From CAYYKK01 sp046351395 (lineage in GTDB: Bacteria > Myxococcota_A > Polyangia > Polyangiales > Polyangiaceae), in NCBI GenBank assembly GCA_046351395.1, contig JAXLYP010000018.1, positions 124,001-188,000 of the forward strand: DNA of 64,000 bases, in the 5' to 3' direction. The notes below the pieces were generated by a model. It was given only the letters and a program-made list of their open reading frames with translations, searched no databases and was not told the origin of the DNA. The position numbers and the translations under genes are program-made. The stretch's first letter is position 1. Each line of letters starts with the position of its first letter. Below, in pieces: positions 15,706 to 23,078 of the stretch.

Positions 15706-17945
15706 CCCTTCGTGCGCGGGAACGGCGTGCGGGTCCGCGGGGAGACGACGGGCGCGGCGGACGCGCTCGTTCGCGCTCGCGCGCCCGACTTGTTCTCGAT
15801 GGGCGCGGGCGTCGGGATGCGCGCGAGCGCAGGGACGCCCTCGAGCTCCACGCCGAGGCCGCGCGCCCGCCGCACCACGCGATCGAGGTCGACGTCCGGC
15901 GCGAGCAAGAGCCCGCTCGGGGGGGACGGATCGACGAACAGATCCGCGGTCTGCTTGCGCGTCCGGAGGAGCTCCCGAACCTCGGGATCCTCGATCCAGA
16001 GGAAGCCCGCGGTCGGGACGAACGTCCCCTTGCCGATGACGGCGCTCGCGCTCACGAGGATCTGCGAGAGCGAGCTCGGGATCGTCGCGACGGATTCGAT
16101 GCGCGCGCGCACCTCGTCGGCGAGCGCGCCCGCCGCGACGGCGCGCGCGATCGCCTGCTGACTGAAGACGAACTCGAGCGCGTCGTCGACGCGACCGAAC
16201 TCGGCGAGGACGCCGACCGCGAGCAGGTTCGCGACGAGCGCGCCGCTGCCGACCGTCAGGACGCTCGCGTCCCGGAACTCGCTCGTCGTCCAGGCGGGCT
16301 CCTTCGACCCCGAGACGTGCAGCCACGCTCTTCCGCGCGCGCTCACGCGGAGCATGAGGTTGTCGATCTCGGACGAGTCGAACGAGAGTTGGCTGCCGCC
16401 GACGCGCTCGAGCATCGCGTCCGCGTCCGCCCCGAGATCCACGACTCCGAGGTTCGGGAGCGAGTCGAGCGCGATGCGGCGGCACACGTCCACCGGGTTT
16501 GGCGGGGTGAGGTTCACGCGCTCCGCCCAGCGCCGGAGGAGTCGCTCGGCGCCTTCGATCCGGGGGTCGCGCGCGACGTAGTCCCCGAGCGCTTTCCACG
16601 AGACCCACGCGTCCTCCCCCACGTCGACGAGGGCATCGATCACGATCTCGCGGAGCATGCGGCTCGGGCTCGCGTCGCGCTGGTCGGCGGCCGCTCGCAT
16701 CACCTCGGGCTCCGGGCGGGCCTCGTCCCACGCCCCGCCGCGGCGCCACGTCGCGACGTACGTCGCGCCGATCTCCCCCATCCGCAAGTTCCCCGGCGGG
16801 GCCGCGCTGCTCGCCGCCGTGGGCTCCCACATGCCGATCGCGCGCGACAGAGCGGCGAACATCGAGACGGCGCCGGTGCTGCGCCCGAACCGCTGCGCCA
16901 GGCGGACGATCAGGGAGCGCGGCGTGCCGATGTTCGGCCGGAGCTCCTGCGCGGACTCGCGCGCGGCGATGGCGAGCGCGACGATGAGCGGCGCGGGATC
17001 GCGCGCAAAGCGCGCGCGCCGAGGGACGTAGTCCTCAGAGACGACGGCCGCGCGGATCGTCGAGCGGTGGCGCTCGAACGCGCGCTTCCGCTCCGCGCCG
17101 ACGATCTCCGCTACCTCGCTCGGGACGACGTGCCGGTTCGGGTGGATGGGGATCAGCAACGCGCGACGTTCGAGCGCGAAGCCCGCGCCGCGACGACTCG
17201 ACGAGACACCCTTCGCGCCGCGGACGCGCAGCGGCTCGCGCTCGAGGTCGAGGAGCTCGGGGGTCTCGACCTCGCCCCCGCCCGCCTCGATCGACTCGAG
17301 GAGGCGACGCTCGACCATCGGCAGGCGATCGATCTCGAGCGCGAGCGCGCGCCGGTCGCTCACGACCTCCCAGGCCGCCTCGAGCGCGAGCGCGAGCGGC
17401 GGAGTCGCCGGTCGGCCGAGGTAGTGGGACGAGATCGCGTTCACCGTCTCGAACGGCGCCTGGGCGATGAGGGCGCGCAGGGACCGGGGGTCTTCGCTCT
17501 GCCAGCTCGGGAGCTGGACGAGGTACGCGATCGGGAGCACGAGCTCGATGCCCTGCTCGGCGCGACGGGCGAAGAGGATTCCGCGCGACATCAATACGTC
17601 GATGCCGGCGGGGAGCGAGGGGACGGCGAGCAGGCCGCCCGCCTCGGCGACGCGGTGGAGCAGGTCGTAGCTCTGGGTCGGGAGGCGGCTCGGATCGCGC
17701 ACCTCGGGCAGGCCGACGAGCGCGCGCGCGGCCTGAGACGCCACGTCGATCCGCTTCTGATCGTCGACCTTGATCCCGATGCGCTTGATGAGCCCGGCGA
17801 GCTCGGAGGCCGGCAGGGACCGGAGGATGACGTCCAGGCGCTGGTCGCCTCGTGCGGAGTCGCCCTCCGCGCGAACCCCGGCGTCGCCCTGCCCGTCGGC
17901 GCTCGACGCGGTACCGGCTTCAGCGGGCTTCTCGGAGGGGTCCAT
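15702..17945 (-). CDS. Large protein with XPB/Ssl2-like (Helicase_C_3-type) C-terminal domain
   Basis: 747 residues from ATG 17945 (an in-frame ATG at 17990 would add 15 hydrophobic residues). The N-terminal half is helical (ILRSLPASELAGLIKRIGIKV). The C-terminal part has the layout of the XPB/Ssl2-like N-terminal/Helicase_C_3 domain: SSLSQILVSASAVI, then VPTAGFLWIEDPEVRELLRT and LLAPDVDLDRVVRRARGLGV, matching the family's 'gtl.v.dp.ll.ell.....p..lvsp..ldevl..Lr..G'. No Walker A or DEAD/DEAH motif is visible, so it is not itself a helicase. Similar proteins of about 750-800 residues are known in actinobacteria, usually called 'helicase-associated'. A Pro/Ser/Arg-rich tail ends the protein. 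Role unknown; DNA or sporulation-type processes are only a guess. Confidence 0.6.
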   Translation of the reverse strand: MDPSEKPAEAGTASSADGQGDAGVRAEGDSARGDQRLDVILRSLPASELAGLIKRIGIKVDDQKRIDVASQAARALVGLPEVRDPSRLPTQSYDLLHRVAEAGGLLAVPSLPAGIDVLMSRGILFARRAEQGIELVLPIAYLVQLPSWQSEDPRSLRALIAQAPFETVNAISSHYLGRPATPPLALALEAAWEVVSDRRALALEIDRLPMVERRLLESIEAGGGEVETPELLDLEREPLRVRGAKGVSSSRRGAGFALERRALLIPIHPNRHVVPSEVAEIVGAERKRAFERHRSTIRAAVVSEDYVPRRARFARDPAPLIVALAIAARESAQELRPNIGTPRSLIVRLAQRFGRSTGAVSMFAALSRAIGMWEPTAASSAAPPGNLRMGEIGATYVATWRRGGAWDEARPEPEVMRAAADQRDASPSRMLREIVIDALVDVGEDAWVSWKALGDYVARDPRIEGAERLLRRWAERVNLTPPNPVDVCRRIALDSLPNLGVVDLGADADAMLERVGGSQLSFDSSEIDNLMLRVSARGRAWLHVSGSKEPAWTTSEFRDASVLTVGSGALVANLLAVGVLAEFGRVDDALEFVFSQQAIARAVAAGALADEVRARIESVATIPSSLSQILVSASAVIGKGTFVPTAGFLWIEDPEVRELLRTRKQTADLFVDPSPPSGLLLAPDVDLDRVVRRARGLGVELEGVPALARIPTPAPIENKSGARARTSASAAPVVSPRTRTPFPRTKG

Positions 17946-18026
17946 CGTGAGGGTCCAAACGAAAAGGACTACACGATAACGCGTGGCCACGCACCGAAGA
18001 ACCGTGGTCCGCGCCCTCGTGCCGGC

Positions 18027-18836
18027 TCATTCCCACCGGAAGGTGTACGCGCCGGCGCTTGCGTGCAAGCCGGCGTAGAGCGCTCGGCTCGGTTGATCCC
18101 CGTCGTCGTCCCGGAAGGTGCCGTCCGCGAGCGCGTCGAAGTCGACGTTCGCGAAGAACGCGGAAGGGTCGATCGCGAGGACGAGCGCACCGCCCTCTCG
18201 GGGCGAGAGGTCGACCGCGATGGGCGAGACGACGCGCTCCTTGCAAATCGGCTTCGATCCCGGGAGCGCTGGGTTCGTGGGCTCCGCGACGCGGTTCGAG
18301 CCGATGGTGATCTTCCCCTCGAACGGGTAGGCCGTCCCGTCCTTCGTCGCGACCCCCGCGACGTCGAGGATGACGGTCGGGTCCGCGGTCGCGTTGACGT
18401 CCTCACCCATGAGCCAGACCTCCCCGGTCTGCGCGTGATCGCTCGTCCCTCGCCCTTCGACGGCGAACGACGCGCGCTCCCCGCTCAGGAGGTCGACGTC
18501 GGCCCCGCCGGGGACCTCGGCGACGTAGATCCCCGCGAGCGTGCACTCCGTCCCAGAGGCGACGGACGTGGGCCGCGCGCGGTTCAGATACACGGCGCCG
18601 ACGTGAAGCTTCGCCCGCGAGAGCGAGACCTCGTACCCTCGGCCGTTGACGAAGGTCGCGGCGCCCGTCCCCTCGACGAAGCCGTCGAACGCGAAGACGT
18701 CTCCCCCCGTCGATCCGAGGCAGCTCGAGCAGACGAGCGCCACGGCGACGAGCGCTGCCAAGACTCCTCCGCGCAACCTCGAGACGAGCGCGCCGAAGGC
18801 GCTCCTCTCGGGCGCGGTTCCTCCGCGCAACCTCAT
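18027..18836 (-). CDS. Lipoprotein encoded with the TonB-dependent receptor
   Basis: 269 residues. The start ATG overlaps the receptor stop (ATGA, 18836-18833). The signal sequence LAALVAVALVCSSCLGSTGG has a lipobox ending SSC. The mature part is beta-rich (DGFVEGTGAATFVNGRGYEVSLSRAKLHVGAVYLNRA; written here as two adjoining strands) and contains two further cysteines (TECTLAGIY, KPICKERV) that could pair. Co-translation with a TonB-dependent receptor, and the divergent ZIP-like transporter, suggest a surface-exposed partner that captures the metal or chelate. No named family is recognised. Confidence 0.7.
   Translation of the reverse strand: MRLRGGTAPERSAFGALVSRLRGGVLAALVAVALVCSSCLGSTGGDVFAFDGFVEGTGAATFVNGRGYEVSLSRAKLHVGAVYLNRARPTSVASGTECTLAGIYVAEVPGGADVDLLSGERASFAVEGRGTSDHAQTGEVWLMGEDVNATADPTVILDVAGVATKDGTAYPFEGKITIGSNRVAEPTNPALPGSKPICKERVVSPIAVDLSPREGGALVLAIDPSAFFANVDFDALADGTFRDDDGDQPSRALYAGLHASAGAYTFRWE
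18786..18804. repeat. 19-bp hairpin-forming repeat, copy 1
   Basis: GAGCGCGCCGAAGGCGCTC can fold into a short hairpin (GAGCGC/GCGCTC). An identical copy is at 38027-38045 and a related hairpin at 39430-39448. This copy lies inside the N-terminal codons of the lipoprotein gene, where the minus strand reads ERSAFGAL. Confidence 0.6.
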
Positions 18837-21118
18837 GTCCCGGTCCCTCCTACGTTGCCTGCGATGCTGAAGACGAACGTCCGCGGCGCGCCGGCGATGA
18901 AGTGGGGCGACGGCACGAGCGTCGGCGCCGGCTGGCTGCGGAAATCCGAGACGTAGTCGTACTCGGCCGATTTGTACTCGGTGTCGATGAGGTTCTGGAC
19001 CTCGAGGCCGAGCGTGAACCATTTCCAGGCCAGGCTCGTCGAGAGGTCGACGGTGACGATCGCGTCGCTCCGCTGCCCGTAGGGGAGCGCGCGCTCGCCG
19101 ATCACGGTGACGCCCACGCCGACCGTCCCCTTGAAGCGGCTCCCGAGGACTTCGGGAATCCATGGGAGGTCGTGAAACAGCGCGGAGTCGGACCTCGCGA
19201 CGACGTCCGGGACGTACGGGACGAGGAGCCCCGTGTCGTCGAACGAGCTCTTCACGAGCGTCACGCTGTCGACCGTGTCGAAGAAGTCGCCCGTGACCCG
19301 CGCCGATCCGACCCAGCCCGCGCGCGTCGTGCCGCCGCCGATGACGTTCCGCCCCTCGGTCTCGCTGAAGATCTGATCCTTGTCGACGTGCGTCCCGAAG
19401 AAGATCGATTTGGCCTCGACGCTGAGGGACGGCCACGTCTTGAGGTACGAGACGCCGCCCTCCCCCGCCGTGACGGACGCGAACGGCGTGTCGATGTTCG
19501 CCGTGATGTACGACGGGTCGATCGATCGCACGCCGAGGCCGGCGCTCGCGGTGAACGAGAACCCATCGAAGGGGCCGAGGACGAGGGTGCCCCGGGGCAT
19601 GAACTTGAGGCTCGCCGTCGTGGCCCGCTGGTCGGGTTCGCGGTGCTCGCCGAAGCGGCTCTGATCGAGGCAGCTCGCGTCCCCCGGAGGGTCTTTCGGA
19701 TTCGGCTGCGAGACCGACTGGACGGCGCAGTGATCGCGCACGTCGAAGAGGAACACGTCGCCGCGGAGTCCACCGCGGAGGGTGAGCCACTTCCACGGCC
19801 TGAGCTGGAGATCCGCGTAGAGCCCGAGGTCCCCGAGGTCGCTCGAGAGATCCGCGTCCTTCACGTACGGGACGTCCGTCCCGGCGAGCAGCCGCTCGCG
19901 AAGGCTGTCGACGTGATCGCCGCGCGCGAAGTATCCGAGCTCGATCTCCTGCTTCTGGCCGAACACCTTCTTGCTCCACCGACCCGAGCCCCGCGCGCCG
20001 TACATGATCGCGTCGTTCTCCAGATCGAACAGATCACCGCGCTGACCGTGCGGCTCCTGCTCCGCCTCCTGCGTGTCGAGGAGGAACCCGGTGAGGTTCT
20101 CCGCGAGCCCGAGCGTCGTCCGGCTGACGAAGAAGCTCTGCGTGAGGTCGAGGTCGGACGCCTTGCCTTTCACGTCTCCCGAGAGCGAGAAGCGCGACGC
20201 GGTCCCGCCCTGCCGCGTGTCGTAGGTGTCGTAGAAGCCGAAGCGCCCCGCGTCGACGTCGTCCTGACGCATGGGACCGGCGCTGTGGTACCGCACGCCG
20301 TACGCCGTCGCGAGGATGCGGTAGCTCCCCTTGTCGCCGATCGCGCCTTCGTACTGAGCGATCCCGCTCGCTCGCTTGCCATCCCGGTTCTGCCCGAACC
20401 CGTCCGTCGTGTAGAGCTCCGAGCCCGCGAACGTGCCGTCGCTCATCGAGGCGGGGCCCCACAGCACGAGCAGGCGCGCCGAGTTGAACGAGCCATAGCT
20501 GAACTTCGACGTCACGCCGCGCTGGTCGAGGCCGAGCTCGTAGTCGACGCTCCCCGCGACGGCGTAGTTGCCCTGAGCGGGGTCGAACGGTCCCTCGAGG
20601 ACGCGCACCGCGTGCACGAGCTCGGGCAGGACGAAGCCCGTGTCGGCGTAGCCGTTGCCGTGGAAATTGCCGCTCTCGTTGATCGGCATCCCGTTCACGC
20701 TGAGCTCGATGTCCTGGCCCTCGCGCGCGTCGAACCCGCGTAGGTAGATCCGGTCCGCGTGCCCGACGCCCCCCTCGTTCGTGAGGAAGAAGCCGGGCGC
20801 CATCGTGAGGAAGCTCGACGCGGTCGCGTGAGGGACGTCCGTGCCCGCGTGCCCCTTCTCGACGCGGTAGTCGCCCGCACCGCGCGACGGCCGCGGCTTG
20901 GTGCCCGAGACCTTCACGTCCAGCGGATCCGCGGGCTTCCCCTCGGACGGCTCGGGAGCCGCCGCGCCCACGTCCACGGGTGCGGCGGGGTCCGGCCCGC
21001 CCACGTCGATCGGCGCGTTCGGATCCGGGGCCGGCGTCTTCGGCGGCTCGTCCGCGCGAGCGGTGCGTCCGAGCACGGCGAGGGTCGAGAGCGCGGCGAG
21101 GATCGCTACCGTTCGCAT
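18833..21118 (-). CDS. TonB-dependent outer-membrane receptor
   Basis: 761 residues. N-terminal signal peptide (MRTVAILAALSTLAVLGRTARA). A short Pro/Ala-rich stretch has an internal DP-APxDVG repeat. The plug domain follows, with ASSFLTMAPGFFLTNEGGVG, RIYLRGFDAREGQDIELSVNG and VHAVRVLEGPFDPAQGNYAVAG (plug motifs including 'R.iP.rGf' and 'v.eievl.Gp'). The remaining roughly 550 residues form the beta-barrel and end in the aromatic strand TFVFSIAGNVGGTGT. The C-terminal residue is not Phe/Trp. It imports a chelated substrate using TonB-ExbBD energy. The neighbouring ZIP-like gene and His-rich membrane protein point to zinc or another divalent metal, but the substrate is inferred. Probably regulated from the inverted repeat at 21146-21166. 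Confidence 0.88.
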   Translation of the reverse strand: MRTVAILAALSTLAVLGRTARADEPPKTPAPDPNAPIDVGGPDPAAPVDVGAAAPEPSEGKPADPLDVKVSGTKPRPSRGAGDYRVEKGHAGTDVPHATASSFLTMAPGFFLTNEGGVGHADRIYLRGFDAREGQDIELSVNGMPINESGNFHGNGYADTGFVLPELVHAVRVLEGPFDPAQGNYAVAGSVDYELGLDQRGVTSKFSYGSFNSARLLVLWGPASMSDGTFAGSELYTTDGFGQNRDGKRASGIAQYEGAIGDKGSYRILATAYGVRYHSAGPMRQDDVDAGRFGFYDTYDTRQGGTASRFSLSGDVKGKASDLDLTQSFFVSRTTLGLAENLTGFLLDTQEAEQEPHGQRGDLFDLENDAIMYGARGSGRWSKKVFGQKQEIELGYFARGDHVDSLRERLLAGTDVPYVKDADLSSDLGDLGLYADLQLRPWKWLTLRGGLRGDVFLFDVRDHCAVQSVSQPNPKDPPGDASCLDQSRFGEHREPDQRATTASLKFMPRGTLVLGPFDGFSFTASAGLGVRSIDPSYITANIDTPFASVTAGEGGVSYLKTWPSLSVEAKSIFFGTHVDKDQIFSETEGRNVIGGGTTRAGWVGSARVTGDFFDTVDSVTLVKSSFDDTGLLVPYVPDVVARSDSALFHDLPWIPEVLGSRFKGTVGVGVTVIGERALPYGQRSDAIVTVDLSTSLAWKWFTLGLEVQNLIDTEYKSAEYDYVSDFRSQPAPTLVPSPHFIAGAPRTFVFSIAGNVGGTGT

Positions 21119-21145
21119 CGCGCCGATGTGCCTCGCGCGGCCAAC

Positions 21146-21166
21146 AATTGCAATCAACTTGCAATT
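21146..21166. promoter_or_regulatory. Perfect inverted repeat, candidate operator of the metal-uptake locus
   Basis: AATTGCAA (21146-21153), 5-bp spacer, TTGCAATT (21159-21166). The stretch around it (21143-21180) is strikingly AT-rich for this window and TTGCAA recurs with an 11-bp period. It sits 28 bp upstream of the TonB receptor start and about 120-150 bp upstream of the ZIP-like gene, where a Fur/Zur-type or other dimeric repressor would act on both. The regulator is not identified; the motif is not a textbook Fur box. Confidence 0.6.
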
Positions 21167-21314
21167 CCAACAATCAAACGGTTGACTGATCCGTGGAACC
21201 ACCGGCCCGGCCGATCTCACTTCACGGAGTGGTGAAACGGCAATGTGAGGGCCGCTTGGATTCTTCGCGGATCTTCGAGATCTTCGCGTGCTACGAAGGT
21301 CGACACGGTCTCGG

Positions 21315-21926
21315 ATGTTCCTCGCGTGCCTCATCGCCGTCGCGTCGGTCCTGCTCGGCGCGGCACTCGGTCTCTCGAGGAAGGCGGGCCCCGACGTGCT
21401 CGGTCCCGTGCGGACGTTCGCGTTCGCGGCGGCCGCGACGGTCGTCGTCGCGGTGTTCGTCCCGGAGTCGATGGAGACGCTGGGCGCGTTCGCGCTCGTG
21501 CCGCTCGTGGTGGGCTTCTTCGCGCCGCACGTGCTCGAGCGCGCGATGTCGAGGACTTCGAAGCGAGCGCGGAGCAAGGGCGCGGCGCTCGAGGTCGGGT
21601 ACGTCGGCCTCGTGGTCCACCAGCTCGGGGACGGGCTCGGGATGGGATCGTTCACCGGGCCGAGCCACGCGAGCCACAGCCACGTCGACATCTTCCTCGC
21701 GGTGGGCGGGCACACGGTGCCCATCGCGGCGCTCGTCGTGCTCGCGTTCGTCCAGCAGAAGGGGCGCGGGGTCGCGCTCCAGCGCGCGCTCGGGCTCGCG
21801 GTCGCCGTCGTGGTGGGCGTGGTGGTGGCGCGCTTCGCGGACGTCAGCCTCGAGTCGTCCACGTGGGGCGGCGCGCTGAGCGGCGTCGTGGGGGCTTGCT
21901 GCTCCACATCGCGACGCACGACATGA
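21315..21926 (+). CDS. ZIP-family-like metal transporter (probably the N-terminal part of a longer protein)
   Basis: 203 residues from ATG 21315 (a GTG at 21288 would add 9 basic residues). Five or six membrane segments. The metal-site helices of ZIP transporters are recognisable: VGYVGLVVHQLGDGLGMGS (like 'H..aDG.aiG') and AVGGHTVPIAALVVL (like 'H.iP.g'), with a His-rich loop SHASHSHVD. As read, the C-terminus ends abruptly in CCSTSRRTT. Adding one G to the G5 run at 21890-21894 would continue the frame as GLLLHIATHDMSDALP, a natural next helix, into the following reading frame. So either a -1 indel has split one gene or the two are ATGA-coupled. Divergent from the TonB receptor. Confidence 0.7.
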   Translation: MFLACLIAVASVLLGAALGLSRKAGPDVLGPVRTFAFAAAATVVVAVFVPESMETLGAFALVPLVVGFFAPHVLERAMSRTSKRARSKGAALEVGYVGLVVHQLGDGLGMGSFTGPSHASHSHVDIFLAVGGHTVPIAALVVLAFVQQKGRGVALQRALGLAVAVVVGVVVARFADVSLESSTWGGALSGVVGACCSTSRRTT

Positions 21927-22894
21927 GCGACGCGCTCCCCCGCACGACGACCGCTCGCGCCATCGACCTCGCCGCCGCGTCGGCGGGCGTCCTCGTGGTG
22001 CTCGCTGGAGGGAGCGAGCACGGCCACGCTTCCGAGCACCACGGGCTCGGCCCGCTGGTGCTGTCGCTCGCGCTGCGCTTCGCCCCCGCCCTGCTCATCG
22101 CGATGGTCGGGATGGTCGTGTCACCCAACCGGGCGGACGGGCCACGCTTCCTCGACAAGCGGGGCCTCGTCGCCGCCGCGTTCGCTGCCACGACGCTCCG
22201 CCTCGATGCTGCGGCGCCGCTCGTCCTCGGCCTCCTTGCGATGGCGGCGGTGTGGCCGACGGCGCCGCCGCGGAGCGCTCGCGTCGCGTCGAAGCGGCTG
22301 GAGCCGTGGTCGCTCGGCCTCGCGAGCGCGGGCGCGCTCGGGCTCTTTGGGGCGGCTGGGATCGCGTGCGCCGCGTTCGTGGAGCTCGCGTTCCACGAGG
22401 CCACGCGCGGCGCAGCGCTCGAGCTCGGCGGCGCGGCCGTGGTCGCGTTCGCGGCGGCGCTGCACCCCGTGACGGCCGTGGCGCCCGCCGCGTACCTGAC
22501 CGATCTCGGCGTGTCCTCGCCCTTCCTCTTCGGCGGCCTCGTCGCGGGGGTCGCCGCGCGCGGCGCGATCGATCGCGCACGCCGCCACGGACGTGTCGCG
22601 CCGAGCTCGCGGCCGATGGGGGTCTTGGGCGTCGCGCTGGGTGTCGGCGCCGCGGCGGCCCTGGTCGCGCTGCGCACCGACCGACCGCTCGTACCGCCGC
22701 TCCAGATCCCCGCTGCGATCGGCTGGGCGTCGCTCCTCGGGGGCGCCGGGTTCGTGCTCGCCGCCGCGTTCGCGATCGGAGCGCGCGGCCTGGTGTCGGG
22801 CCTCGTGAGCGCCGTGGGCAAGAAGCCGGGCTGCCACGACCACGATTGGGGAGAGGTGCACTGGGACCATGCTCACCCCAAACCGACCCGCTGA
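21923..22894 (+). CDS. Polytopic membrane protein with His-rich segments (metal transport context)
   Basis: 323 residues from ATG 21923, overlapping the preceding TGA (ATGA). The frame is open and coding-like upstream of this ATG (GLLLHIATHD), so the true protein may be fused to the ZIP-like part. About eight hydrophobic helices, for example LVLSLALRFAPALLIAMVGM and PFLFGGLVAGVAARGA. Histidine-rich stretches GGSEHGHASEHHG near the N-terminus and CHDHDWGEVHWDHAHPK at the C-terminus could bind metal. The ALHPVTAVAPAAYLTDLGVS segment recalls DUF318/ArsP-like permeases, but the assignment is weak. Likely handles a divalent metal together with the TonB receptor. Confidence 0.65.
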   Translation: MSDALPRTTTARAIDLAAASAGVLVVLAGGSEHGHASEHHGLGPLVLSLALRFAPALLIAMVGMVVSPNRADGPRFLDKRGLVAAAFAATTLRLDAAAPLVLGLLAMAAVWPTAPPRSARVASKRLEPWSLGLASAGALGLFGAAGIACAAFVELAFHEATRGAALELGGAAVVAFAAALHPVTAVAPAAYLTDLGVSSPFLFGGLVAGVAARGAIDRARRHGRVAPSSRPMGVLGVALGVGAAAALVALRTDRPLVPPLQIPAAIGWASLLGGAGFVLAAAFAIGARGLVSGLVSAVGKKPGCHDHDWGEVHWDHAHPKPTR

Positions 22895-23078
22895 GGGGCG
22901 CGTCCGAGACGGGGCGCAGCCCGATCGGTGCTACGCTCCGAGGCGCTCCAGGGTGGTGCGTCCGCTCGGGGGGACGTGCACACGCAGACAGACCGGTCCG
23001 AGCCCACACGGCTCACACGACACGTCCGAGGGCGTGGCGTGCGAAGGATCCACCGACTCTCACCGATCGGGTTAGCGC

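Noticed and set aside
18786..18804. Terminator of the TonB receptor gene
   Set aside because: The hairpin lies inside the next coding sequence and there is no T-run.
21146..21166. Riboswitch in the TonB/ZIP gap
   Set aside because: Only a short palindrome of 8-5-8 is present, too small for a known riboswitch and better explained as a protein operator.
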